Assembly (NCBI GenBank): GCA_964473255.1
Contig: CAYYOT010000003.1
Span: forward strand, 62,001 to 126,000
Reading direction: 5' to 3'
Source: Kuafuiihalomonas sp964473255
GTDB lineage: Bacteria > Myxococcota > Kuafuiibacteriia > Kuafuiibacteriales > Kuafuiibacteriaceae
DNA: 64,000 nucleotides
Each line of letters begins with the position of its first letter. The first letter of the stretch is position 1. The position numbers were made by a program, and so were the translations under genes. This document shows, piece after piece, positions 50,959 through 58,895 of the stretch. The notes beneath the pieces are model-generated. The model saw only the letters and a list, made by a program, of their open reading frames with translations, searched no databases and was not told the origin of the DNA.

Positions 50959-52128
50959 ATGCTCAAGGATCTCGACGATACCGCCTACACCCTGACCGAG
51001 CACCTGGGAGAGCTTCGGGGTCGACTCTTCAAGGGGTTGCTCGCGGTCTTGGTCACGAGCGGCGCTTGTCTCGCCTTCGCGCCGACGATCCTCGACTACG
51101 CGACCGAGCCGCTCCGCGCGACGCTGCGGGACGGCAACCGGGTCGAGACCTTGATCGTCCATCAGCAGCCCGAAGGGCGAGCTGCACTCGAGCGTACGTT
51201 GGCCGGGCTCGACCGCGCCCGCATCCGAGGCGCGGACGCAACTTTGAAGGAGGCCGTCTCTTTGGTCCGGAGCGCGGCGTCCTCGCGCTACCCGATCGAC
51301 CTCCTCCTGGTCACCGCCGAATCGATCGGTGCCGACGGGGCCTATGTCTCGGACCTCCTGGAGGGCGTCGAACCGGCCCCATACGTTGTGTACCTGGTGG
51401 CCGATCCCGAAGCCCCCGCCGTGCGCGAGCTTCAGCTCGACGGGGCCACCGTCGTGCTCGAACCGGTCCGCGTGCCGGTCATGAGGCGTCTGGTCCGCCG
51501 GGCCGCAGGGGCTGCGGGTAAGGCGAGCAATCCCGATCGGCTCGTGGTGCTTTCACCGCTGGAAGTCTTCTTCGCTTACCTCAAGATCGCGATCGTCTTC
51601 GGCCTCTTCTTGGCGTGTCCGATCTGGCTCTACCAGGCGTGGGCCTTCGTGGCTCCCGGACTATACGCCCACGAAAAGCGCCTAGTGCTGCCGGTCGTTC
51701 TGAGTGCATCGCTCCTCTTCGTCAGCGGCGGTCTCTTCGCCTACTACGTGATGTTCCCGGTCATGTTCGATTTCCTCGTGAACCAGATGCTTCCGCAGAC
51801 GCTGACCGCATCGTTTACGGTGGAGAACTACATCGGCCTGCTCCTGCGGCTGACGGTTGCGTTCGGAGTCGTGTTCGAGCTTCCGCTCGTCATTGCTCTG
51901 TTGGCCTATGTGGGGATCGTCGATGTGCCGATGCTCTCCCGCATGCGAAAGTACGCGGTCATCTTTGCGTTCGTGTTGGGCGCGTTCCTGACGCCGGCCG
52001 ACCCGATGTCTCAGCTCCTGATGGCCATACCGCTGGTCGTGTTCTACGAGGTCGGCATCATCGTGGCCCGGGTCGTCGGGAAAAAGCGCAAATCGCCCTC
52101 CGCCGGCGCTCTCGCCGAGCGTGAGTAG
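50959..52128 (+). CDS. tatC: Twin-arginine translocase subunit TatC with large insert in the first periplasmic loop
   Basis: A 389-residue TatC; the usual length is about 240-270. The N-terminus 'LTEHLGELRGRLFKGLLAVLV' (residues 12-32) is the canonical signal-peptide-binding region. After helix 1, where a short loop ('ATEPL...GN') is expected, residues about 61-190 form an extra domain with alternating strands and helices ('VETLIVHQQP', 'PIDLLLVTAES', 'PYVVYLVADP', 'GATVVLEPVRVPVMRRLVRR'). The normal sequence resumes at 'LVVLSPLEVFFAYLKIAI' and continues through 'CPIWLYQAWAFVAPGLYAHEKR', 'FELPLVIALLAYVGI' and 'GAFLTPADPMSQLLMAIPL'. All remaining helices are present. The insert should face the periplasm. 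Confidence 0.95.
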   Translation: MLKDLDDTAYTLTEHLGELRGRLFKGLLAVLVTSGACLAFAPTILDYATEPLRATLRDGNRVETLIVHQQPEGRAALERTLAGLDRARIRGADATLKEAVSLVRSAASSRYPIDLLLVTAESIGADGAYVSDLLEGVEPAPYVVYLVADPEAPAVRELQLDGATVVLEPVRVPVMRRLVRRAAGAAGKASNPDRLVVLSPLEVFFAYLKIAIVFGLFLACPIWLYQAWAFVAPGLYAHEKRLVLPVVLSASLLFVSGGLFAYYVMFPVMFDFLVNQMLPQTLTASFTVENYIGLLLRLTVAFGVVFELPLVIALLAYVGIVDVPMLSRMRKYAVIFAFVLGAFLTPADPMSQLLMAIPLVVFYEVGIIVARVVGKKRKSPSAGALAERE

Positions 52129-52174
52129 GCCGCACCCCACTAGCCCCCCTGGACGCGCGGGCCGACCTCGTGGG

Positions 52175-52822
52175 ATGAACCCAAACATGACCCGCCACCT
52201 GCCGGAACAGGCCCGGCGGGAGCAGATCCTCCGGGCCGCCCGACGCTGCTTCGTCGAGAACGGCTTTCACCCGACGAGGATGGACGACATCGCGCGGGCG
52301 GCCGAGTTGTCCAAAGGGGGGGTCTACTTCCATTTCAAGTCGAAGCAGGAAGTGTTCGAGCGGCTCGTCGAAGAGGAATACGAGCGGTCGATACAGTTCC
52401 TCGAGCGGGTCGAAGAGGGCGATGCGCCCATCGGCGAGAAGATGCAGATGATCGGGGCGCATTACCTCGAGTATTTCAATCAAGCGCCGGAAGCGCCGCG
52501 CTTCTTCATCGTGATGGGCGAGATGGCTCTGCGTGACGAACGGCTCGCTCAGCGACTCCTCGAGATGCAGACCGCTTTCATCGAGAAGATCGCGGCCATC
52601 ATCGAAGCCGGGGTCGCGGAGGGTTTCCTTCGTCCGGTCGATACCAAGGCGGTCGGCGCCATCCTGAAGGCTTTGCTCGATGGTCTCGAAGGCTTGAACG
52701 CCTTGAAGTACCCGATGGAGGTCTCCCGATTTCTGAGCACCGGCCTCACGTTGGTGCTCCAGGGCTTGGTTCAGGCTCCCGCCAAAGAAAGCCCGCCCAT
52801 CAAGCTGGAGGCTCAGGGATAG
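52175..52822 (+). CDS. TetR/AcrR-family transcriptional regulator
   Basis: A 215-residue repressor-type protein with ATG at 52175; a GTG at 52121 or an ATG at 52187 are alternatives. The helix-turn-helix spans about 14-58 ('RREQILRAARRCFVENGFHPT', 'DIARAAELSKGGVYFHFKSKQEVF' by its key residues T, I, A, G, V, Y, F). The C-terminal ligand domain is helical and unassigned. It converges with the AbgT-type transporter gene, with the last ten bases shared, so it does not lie upstream of that gene. Its target may be itself or a distant operon. Confidence 0.92.
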   Translation: MNPNMTRHLPEQARREQILRAARRCFVENGFHPTRMDDIARAAELSKGGVYFHFKSKQEVFERLVEEEYERSIQFLERVEEGDAPIGEKMQMIGAHYLEYFNQAPEAPRFFIVMGEMALRDERLAQRLLEMQTAFIEKIAAIIEAGVAEGFLRPVDTKAVGAILKALLDGLEGLNALKYPMEVSRFLSTGLTLVLQGLVQAPAKESPPIKLEAQG

Positions 52823-54342
52823 GTATAGCGGGCGGCGATGCCCAGCGGGATGTCGAAGGACCAAAACAAGCCCAAGAGGGCGGTCCAGCTCACGAGGAAG
52901 ACGGCGAAGTAGGGAACCATCGTCACGAGCAGCGTCCCCATTCCGTCGACGCCGGCGTGCTTTTTCGCAAAGCTGACGACCAGCGGGAAGTATGGGTTCA
53001 GCGGAGTGACGACGTTGGAGGCGCTGTCGCCGATGCGGTACGCCCCCTGTACGAGTTCCGGAGCGAGCCGAAGCTGCATGAACAACGGGACGAGGATCGG
53101 AGCCAAGAGGGCCCATTTCGCTGAAGCGCTGCCGATTAAGAGGTTTGCGATGGTGCACAGCCCGATCAGGCCGGACAGCGTGAGCGCGGGCGGCAGAGCG
53201 AGCGCGCGCAGCGTTCGTGCGCCTTCCACCGCCGCGAGAGCCCCGAGGCTGGACCGCGCGAACACCTCGATGAAGACCGCGGCGAAGAACGCCATCACGA
53301 TGTAGGCGCCCATCGTCTCCATGGCCTCGGCCATGCTCTTCACCACGTCGCGGTGGCTGCGGAAGGTTCCTGCGACGTATCCGTACGCGAGACCCGGAAG
53401 GAGGAAGGCGAAGAAGATGAGGCCGACCACGCCCCGCATCAGCGGGGCGCTGAAGGCGGTCAGCTCCCCGGCCGCGCTCCGCAGCGGCGACGCGGCGGGA
53501 GTGGCCCAGGCTACGACCACGACCGTACTCAGCACTGCGACGGCGACGGCGGCCCCAACCCCGCGCGCTTCGCGCAGGCTCAGCCGAGGGGCTGTCTCGG
53601 TCGCGGCCGAGGGTTCCCACGAAGCGAGCCTGGGTTCGATGATCCGGTCCGTGACCCACCAGCCGGCGGCGATGATCACGAGGCAGCTGGTCGCCATGAA
53701 GGTCCAGTTGCACAGGGGGTTCACCATGCGGTCCGGCGCCACGAGCTGGGCCGCTTCCTGAGTGAGACCCTGAAGGAGCGGGTCGAGGGCCGACGGAAGC
53801 GGATTGGCGGAAAATCCTCCTCCAACGCCCGCGAACCCCGCGGCCAGGCCGGCCAACGGATGCCGTCCGGCGGCCTGAAAGAGAATGGCGGCCAGCGGGA
53901 TGACGACCACGTAGCCGGCGTCGGCTCCGACGTGGCTCATCAAGCCGGCGGCCAAGACGAGCGGCGTCAGAAAGCGCTTCGGGGTGCGGCTGAGCGCCAT
54001 CCGCAGCATGGCCTGAATCAGGCCCGACCCTTGTGCCACCCCCACTCCGAGAAGTGCGACCAGCACCACGCCCAAGGGCCGAAAGCCGGTGAATATGTCG
54101 ACGAGGTCGGCCAGGAGCGCCGCGAGCGCCCTGCCCGAGACTTGGGAGACCACGACCAAATCACGAGGACCGTCGGCGCTCGGCACCTCGAATCGATGCC
54201 CGTCGAGGAGCCACGACGCTCCAGCCGCGATGGCGGTGGCAAAGACGAACAGCAGGGCGGGTTCAGGCAGTCGGTTCCCGAGCCGCTCGAGGAGGTCCAG
54301 GACTCGTCGGACTGCCGACCGGTCTCCGGGTCGACGCGTCAT
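52813..54342 (-). CDS. AbgT-family transporter
   Basis: A 509-residue inner-membrane transporter. It opens 'VLDLLERLGNRLPEPALLFVFATAIAAGASW' (residues about 14-44), the AbgT family start. 'VVLVALLGVGVAQGSGLI' near 95, 'LVLAAGLMSHVGADAGYVVVIPLAA' near 130, 'AGFAGVGGGFSANPLPSALDPLL' near 170, and the C-terminal 'GSASAKWALLAPILVPLFM' near 402 and 'DSASNVVTPLNPYFPLVV' near 433 follow. Family members transport p-aminobenzoyl-glutamate (E. coli AbgT) or export sulfonamides (MtrF type). Either import of folate breakdown products or drug export is possible. Confidence 0.94.
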   Translation of the reverse strand: MTRRPGDRSAVRRVLDLLERLGNRLPEPALLFVFATAIAAGASWLLDGHRFEVPSADGPRDLVVVSQVSGRALAALLADLVDIFTGFRPLGVVLVALLGVGVAQGSGLIQAMLRMALSRTPKRFLTPLVLAAGLMSHVGADAGYVVVIPLAAILFQAAGRHPLAGLAAGFAGVGGGFSANPLPSALDPLLQGLTQEAAQLVAPDRMVNPLCNWTFMATSCLVIIAAGWWVTDRIIEPRLASWEPSAATETAPRLSLREARGVGAAVAVAVLSTVVVVAWATPAASPLRSAAGELTAFSAPLMRGVVGLIFFAFLLPGLAYGYVAGTFRSHRDVVKSMAEAMETMGAYIVMAFFAAVFIEVFARSSLGALAAVEGARTLRALALPPALTLSGLIGLCTIANLLIGSASAKWALLAPILVPLFMQLRLAPELVQGAYRIGDSASNVVTPLNPYFPLVVSFAKKHAGVDGMGTLLVTMVPYFAVFLVSWTALLGLFWSFDIPLGIAARYTYP

Positions 54343-54394
54343 GATGTGAGCCGCGTGCCGCCTGCCTTACCCGGCCCCTCCCGCGCGAACGTGA

Positions 54395-55153
54395 TCAGGA
54401 CTCGGTCGTCGAACCGTCGTCGGCGGAGGTCGGCGGATGCTGCAGCGTCTGCTCGAGTCGATCGACCATCTCGCCCAGAGCCGCGAGGCGATCGCGCAGG
54501 GATGAAACATGAGCGCTCGCCGTCATGACCTGTCGGGTCTCCTGCGTCGTGGGGGCACCCTCGTCGTCGGCGGCCTTCAGCACGACCTGATAGGTCTCTC
54601 GGACCTGCTGCATGCGCTCTTCCAGCCGTTCCTCCAGCGCATCGAACAGCTGGATGAAGGCCCGCCGAAACTCCTCGGCTTCGCGCTCTTCCCGCGAGAA
54701 GACCCGCCGCGCGGTATCCGTCAATTCCGTTACGCGATGAGACGCAGCCTCGCGGAACTGAACCGCGCTCTGCTTGAGGCCCTCCACGCCTTTCTGCGCG
54801 GAATCCCGCATCTGCTCGACCGGAGTCTTGACCGAACGGTCGAAGAATTCCTGAAGCGTCGTTCCGCTCATCTGAATGAGGTTCCGAAGCATCGGAAGCG
54901 GCATGCGGCTCTCGCGCTTCTCTTCTTCATAGATGATCTGGGTCAGCGTGACGCTCGTCAGGTCCTCTTTCGACTCGTTGTCGATGATGGTGACCTCTTC
55001 CCCCGCTTTGATCATGCGGGCGATCTCTTCCAGGGTGACGTAGCGAGACCGGTCGGTATCGTAGAGTTTCCGGTTCGAGTATCGCTTGATGACCTTGGCC
55101 GGTCGTGGGGTGGGCGCGTCGCTAGGGGCCGCGGTCGTGACCTCGTTGCTCAT
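54395..55153 (-). CDS. phaR: PhaR-type polyhydroxyalkanoate regulator
   Basis: A 252-residue protein starting at the ATG at 55153 (an ATG at 55192 would add 13 residues). The N-terminal PHB-accumulation DNA-binding domain is clear: 'VIKRYSNRKLYDTDRSRYVTLEEIA' by its key residues I-K-R-Y-x-N-R-K-L-Y-D-T, then 'DNESKEDLTSVTLTQIIYEEEK'. The rest is coiled coil (about 95-245; 'EQMRDSAQKGVEGLKQSAVQF', 'ALEERLEERMQQVRETYQVVL'), reminiscent of phasins. PhaR binds DNA and polymer granules in polymer-storing bacteria, but no phaC or phaB gene lies in the window. A general regulatory role remains possible. Confidence 0.88.
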   Translation of the reverse strand: MSNEVTTAAPSDAPTPRPAKVIKRYSNRKLYDTDRSRYVTLEEIARMIKAGEEVTIIDNESKEDLTSVTLTQIIYEEEKRESRMPLPMLRNLIQMSGTTLQEFFDRSVKTPVEQMRDSAQKGVEGLKQSAVQFREAASHRVTELTDTARRVFSREEREAEEFRRAFIQLFDALEERLEERMQQVRETYQVVLKAADDEGAPTTQETRQVMTASAHVSSLRDRLAALGEMVDRLEQTLQHPPTSADDGSTTES

Positions 55154-55265
55154 TCTTGACGCATCATTCCAGGCGGGAGCGAAAGAATCCATCTTGCCGA
55201 CGACCGACCCGCTTCTTGCTCGCTCTCAGGGGGCGCCGTAGACTCGCGCCGCACCCGCCCGGCTC

Positions 55266-56678
55266 ATGATCGTCCAGTGCCCTAGCTGCGAGACCAAGTT
55301 TCGGATCGCAGACGCGAAAATTTCCCCTGCCGGCGTCAAGGTGAGGTGCAGCAAATGCGCCCAAGTCTTCGTCGTCCGCAAGTCGGCGTCCGCGGAGCCG
55401 GCCGATCCGGCGTTCAGCGACGCGGCGCCCGCGGAGCCGGCCGATCCGGCGTTCAGCGACGCGGCGCCCGCCCCACTGGCCGGCTCGGACAACGGCGACC
55501 TGGCCCCGTCGATGTCCTCGCCCCCGTCCCGATCGACGACCGACCTGTTCGCTTCGCTGGCTCTCGACCCCCCCGCGCCGCCCAGCGCGCGCCTCGAAGG
55601 AGCCAAAGATCCGTTCGCCTTCTCCCCGCCGCCTCTGCCCGAGGCGCCGGCCGAGCCAGACTGGAACGCGGTCGCCGAAACACCGAGCGCGACGGAGCCG
55701 GACCCCTTCGGAGCGGAAGGGCCGGCCGCTGACCTGGCCATCGACGCTGGCCTAGCGGGCGAGGACGCGTTCGAGGCCGGCGACGCTCCGCGCTTTTCTC
55801 CATTCACGGGGAGCTTTGGGGGCGAGGCTCGATTCCCCGACCCGGACGTCGGCGGAGAGTCCGACGACCCGTCCGTCCGGTTTCCGCCCCCGCCAACGCT
55901 CGCCGAAGCCGACCCGGGCAACGATTTCGAATCGGAGTTCGGGAACGACCCCGACCCTTTCATCGGGCCGGGCTTCGGTGATGGCCCTGATCTTCCCGCG
56001 GAAGACGCGCCCTTCGCCGCCTTCGAGGATGCCGCTCCAGAGCCGACCCGTGATGGAAGTGAGGTGCGAGCCCCCCGCGTCTCGATGGGTCAGGTGGCCG
56101 CCCTACACGTGCCGGCTGCGAGCCTGGATATTGGAGCGAGGCCTGACTCGGGGCCGCAGGAGCGGGTCAGCGTTCCCCATTTGAAGTGGCCGCCCCGGGT
56201 CGGCCTGCTCGTGGGTACACTCCTCGCCGTCTGGCTCTTTGTTCCCGGACCGTGGTCCAACCCGCTGTCCCCCGAACCGTTCCTCGGCTCGTCCGACGTT
56301 CGCACGGTCAACCTCCACGCCTGGCCTTACGCGCTCGACATCGATGATCCCGTTTGGCTGATCCGAGGCTACGCGGAAGTCGGGGGCGAGCCGTACCCGA
56401 TGGGCCTCGACGTTCGCGTGCGGGTGCGTTCCGGACAGACGACCGTCGCCGACGCGCAAGTTCCCGTCGGCGTGATCCCGCCGGTGGACGTCATCGCGAG
56501 CGGAGTCGAAGCCGTGCGCCAGCACGTCGGTGCCCAGCCGAGGCCTCCCCTCGCTCCGGCATCCCGGAATCAGTTTCTGGTGGTTGTATCGTCCCTGGGA
56601 TCGTCAACCTCCGAACTGAAGTTCGACGTGAGCTACATCCGTCCGTCGAAGGTTGACCGTCCCGACCCGACCCCGTGA
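55266..56678 (+). CDS. MJ0042-type zinc-ribbon membrane protein with disordered linker
   Basis: A 470-residue protein. Residues 1-37 form a zinc ribbon ('CPSCETKFRIADAKI', 'VKVRCSKCAQVFVV', two C-x-x-C pairs). An acidic Pro/Ala/Asp-rich linker of about 250 residues includes a perfect 13-residue tandem duplication. One membrane helix follows ('VGLLVGTLLAVWLFVPGPW', near 315), then a C-terminal beta-rich domain of about 140 residues with 'LIRGYAEVGGEPYPMGLDVRV' and 'FLVVVSSLGSSTSELKFDV'. The C-terminal part resembles domains described for MJ0042/DUF3426-type proteins but I cannot confirm it. It is 12 bases ahead of tatA. Confidence 0.83.
   Translation: MIVQCPSCETKFRIADAKISPAGVKVRCSKCAQVFVVRKSASAEPADPAFSDAAPAEPADPAFSDAAPAPLAGSDNGDLAPSMSSPPSRSTTDLFASLALDPPAPPSARLEGAKDPFAFSPPPLPEAPAEPDWNAVAETPSATEPDPFGAEGPAADLAIDAGLAGEDAFEAGDAPRFSPFTGSFGGEARFPDPDVGGESDDPSVRFPPPPTLAEADPGNDFESEFGNDPDPFIGPGFGDGPDLPAEDAPFAAFEDAAPEPTRDGSEVRAPRVSMGQVAALHVPAASLDIGARPDSGPQERVSVPHLKWPPRVGLLVGTLLAVWLFVPGPWSNPLSPEPFLGSSDVRTVNLHAWPYALDIDDPVWLIRGYAEVGGEPYPMGLDVRVRVRSGQTTVADAQVPVGVIPPVDVIASGVEAVRQHVGAQPRPPLAPASRNQFLVVVSSLGSSTSELKFDVSYIRPSKVDRPDPTP
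55392..55469 (+). repeat. Perfect 39-base tandem duplication inside the zinc-ribbon gene
   Basis: Two identical 39-base units (55392-55430 and 55431-55469) encode the repeated peptide A-E-P-A-D-P-A-F-S-D-A-A-P. The absence of any synonymous difference suggests a recent in-frame duplication in the disordered linker. Confidence 0.95.
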
Positions 56679-56690
56679 TAGCCTCCGCCC

Positions 56691-56906
56691 GTGGGTTGTC
56701 CTGGGCTTCAGGAAAGCATCCTCATCATCTTCGTGCTCGCCGTCATTTTCGGCGCGGGCCGACTGCCGATGATCGGAGAGGCGCTCGGCCGGTCGATCCG
56801 CAACTTCAAGAAGAGCGTATCGGAGGACGCGGAGATCGATGTGACGCCCAAGGACGAGCTCGATGCCGGCGAGGACGGTAAGTCCGATGGTCGCGACGAG
56901 AAGTGA
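56691..56906 (+). CDS. tatA: Twin-arginine translocase subunit TatA (detached from tatBC)
   Basis: A 71-residue protein with a GTG start. A short N-terminus with Glu8 leads into the membrane helix ('SILIIFVLAVIFGAGRLPMIGE'; 'F-G-x-x-x-L-P' hinge near 21-26), followed by the amphipathic helix 'ALGRSIRNFKKSVSE', the TatA signature 'LG-x-x-I-x-x-F-K-K'. An acidic tail ends the protein. TatA oligomers form the transport pathway for folded proteins with TatBC. The tatBC genes lie 4.6 kb away at 50452-52128, with four genes in between. It follows the zinc-ribbon gene by 12 bases. Confidence 0.9.
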   Translation: MGCPGLQESILIIFVLAVIFGAGRLPMIGEALGRSIRNFKKSVSEDAEIDVTPKDELDAGEDGKSDGRDEK

Positions 56907-56927
56907 CCGCGCCGTCCTCCGGCCGGT

Positions 56928-57824
56928 TCAGTAGTTCAGGGCCAGTCGTACGGTCAGCGCTCCAGCCGGGCCCACGAAGTCATCATTGCGCAGGGCCTGC
57001 AGCTCACCCTGGACCAAGAAATCGATCAGTGAAAATCGAGACCGGATGCCGATCGTCAGCTTGCCCTGGATTTCGTCGCCGAGCTGGATGCTCTGGAAGG
57101 CGATGTCATTTTCGACGTCCGGGCGCAGCGGGTCATCGGCCCCGTCTTGAACGAACGTCACTGGTGTCGGATCGACGACCCCGGTGGAGGCCGTCACGAA
57201 GAGGGCCGCGAAGCTGACGTACGGCGTGATGCGGGCGATCGCCCCGGCGGGAATCGGCTTGGAAATGACGACGTCGGCGCTGAGCGTCGTGAGATCCATG
57301 TCCGGGTTGCCGACCATCGTCGACACGGCGCCCCGCAAGCCGAAATCGGGCAGAAAGGAATAGCCTTCCTGGAATGCCCAGCGGAGTTCGGCTCCGGGAG
57401 CGAAGATCTGACTATCGGTCAGCCACGTGAACGTCGCGGCCAGCTCGAAGGACCAGGGCAGCCCTTTGCGTATATCGACCTGAAGCGTGTTCAGGAAGGT
57501 CGTAGCCTCTTGGGTCTGTTGGCCGTCCTCCGTGAGCAGCCAGTAGTCCTCTCCGGATACGAAGTTGCCCGTCCAACCGATGCCAACGTTGAACCCGGCC
57601 ATGCCCAGCGTATCGGCGGGGGACGTCAGCCGGGGCGAGAGGACGAAGGCGAGCTCCGTCGCGAAATTGCGAAACTCGCGGTCGTCGGCGACACACGGCT
57701 GCTGCGCGCAGCTGAAGAGGATGCCTTCACCGTTTCGCGTCCCGTTGAGGCGAAAGTCGTTCCCTCCGGCCCAGGCCGGTCCCGAGGCGGCCAACCCGCA
57801 CGCTATGATGAGGCCAGCGCGCAC
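56928..57824 (-). CDS. Predicted outer-membrane beta-barrel protein
   Basis: A 298-residue protein with GTG start and a signal peptide ('AGLIIACGLAASGPAWAGG', cleavage near 20). The mature part has alternating hydrophobic/polar strands with many aromatic residues ('FATELAFVLSPRL', 'GFNVGIGWTGNFV', 'WSFELAATFTWL', 'KLTIGIRSRFSLIDFLVQGEL', 'ALTVRLALNY'), ending in tyrosine. This fits a porin-like or OmpA-like barrel of roughly twelve strands. One cysteine pair ('FSCAQQPCVADD') near residue 38 may form a disulfide. I do not recognise the family. It is transcribed divergently from the epimerase gene. Confidence 0.8.
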   Translation of the reverse strand: MRAGLIIACGLAASGPAWAGGNDFRLNGTRNGEGILFSCAQQPCVADDREFRNFATELAFVLSPRLTSPADTLGMAGFNVGIGWTGNFVSGEDYWLLTEDGQQTQEATTFLNTLQVDIRKGLPWSFELAATFTWLTDSQIFAPGAELRWAFQEGYSFLPDFGLRGAVSTMVGNPDMDLTTLSADVVISKPIPAGAIARITPYVSFAALFVTASTGVVDPTPVTFVQDGADDPLRPDVENDIAFQSIQLGDEIQGKLTIGIRSRFSLIDFLVQGELQALRNDDFVGPAGALTVRLALNY

Positions 57825-57845
57825 GTTTCATCGGTGTCCTGGACC

Positions 57846-57876
57846 GTTGACCCTGTCAAGTTGACGTCCCGTTGAC
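57846..57876. promoter_or_regulatory. Cluster of three GTTGAC boxes with an inverted repeat
   Basis: Between the divergent barrel-protein and epimerase genes, GTTGAC occurs at 57846, 57860 and 57871, and GTCAA-G-TTGAC forms an inverted repeat at 57855-57865. The arrangement could be a regulator-binding site or -35 elements. No matching -10 elements are evident, so the assignment is tentative. Confidence 0.3.
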
Positions 57877-57908
57877 CAGCGGCTCCGACCTTGGTCAGCG
57901 TCCGTCGC

Positions 57909-58895
57909 ATGCGCGTCCTGGTTACTGGCTCCGCCGGCTTCATCGGATCCTCGGTCAGTGAAGCGCTGGTCCGGCGGGGCGACGACGTCGTCGGTGTCGA
58001 CAATTACAACGACTTCTACGACCCGGCGATCAAGAAACGAAACGTAGCCGACGTCGAGGCGGTCGCCGCTCGGTCTCCGGGTCGCTTTTCACCCGTTCGC
58101 GCGGACATCGTCGCCGAGCCCGAGGCGATGCGCGGGCTGTTCGCGAACCCCTCGACTCGTCCGGAGGTCGTCTGCCACCTCGCGGCCTGGGCCGGCGTGC
58201 GGCCGTCGATTCAGCGGCCGCTGATCTACCAGTCGGTCAACCTCGAAGGCACGGTACGCTTGCTCGAGCTGGCCAAGGAGTTCGACGTCAAGCCCTTCGT
58301 CTTCGCCTCGAGCAGCTCGGTGTACGGCGCTCGTAAAGACGTGCCCTTTCGGGAAACGGATTCGGTCGACGATCCGATCAGCCCCTACGCGGCCACCAAG
58401 AAGGCGGGCGAGCTGCTGGGCTACACCTGGCATCACCTTCACGGTCTACGGTTCGTGGGTCTCCGATTCTTCACGGTGTACGGACCGCGGCAGCGGCCCG
58501 AGATGGCGATTCACAACTTCGCGGCCAAGATTCTGGACGGCCGCCCGATTCAGCTGTTCGGGGACGGCTCGTCGAGTCGCGACTACACCTACATCGACGA
58601 TATCGTCGGGGGCGTCCTGGGAGCGCTCGACCGCGCGGCTTCCACCGAGGGCTACCGTATCTACAACCTGGGCGGTTCCGAGACCACTCGGCTCAGCGAG
58701 CTCGTGAGCCACCTCGAAGATGCTCTGGGACGGCGCGCAACGATCGAGCGCCTCCCCGACCAGCCGGGGGATGTGCCGCGGACTTTTGCCGACATCACCC
58801 GAGCGCGCGACGAGCTCGGGTATCGGCCGTCAACGCCCATTGCGAGAGGGATCCCCCGGTTCGTGGAATGGCTGCGGGACCGGCGGGGCGCATGA
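57909..58895 (+). CDS. NAD-dependent UDP-sugar epimerase (UDP-glucuronate 4-epimerase type)
   Basis: A 328-residue extended short-chain dehydrogenase. With the ATG at 57909 the NAD-binding motif 'MRVLVTGSAGFIGSSVSEAL' begins at residue 1. 'GVDNYNDFYDPAIKKRN' near 33 is characteristic of UDP-glucuronate epimerases, 'HLAAWAGVRPSIQRP' is near 98, and the catalytic 'YAATKK' (Y-x-x-x-K) near 158 follows 'SSSVYGARK'. It would supply UDP-galacturonate or a related sugar for envelope polysaccharide. It overlaps the next gene (ATGA at 58892-58895), an unusual partner, a beta-CASP nuclease. Confidence 0.93.
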   Translation: MRVLVTGSAGFIGSSVSEALVRRGDDVVGVDNYNDFYDPAIKKRNVADVEAVAARSPGRFSPVRADIVAEPEAMRGLFANPSTRPEVVCHLAAWAGVRPSIQRPLIYQSVNLEGTVRLLELAKEFDVKPFVFASSSSVYGARKDVPFRETDSVDDPISPYAATKKAGELLGYTWHHLHGLRFVGLRFFTVYGPRQRPEMAIHNFAAKILDGRPIQLFGDGSSSRDYTYIDDIVGGVLGALDRAASTEGYRIYNLGGSETTRLSELVSHLEDALGRRATIERLPDQPGDVPRTFADITRARDELGYRPSTPIARGIPRFVEWLRDRRGA

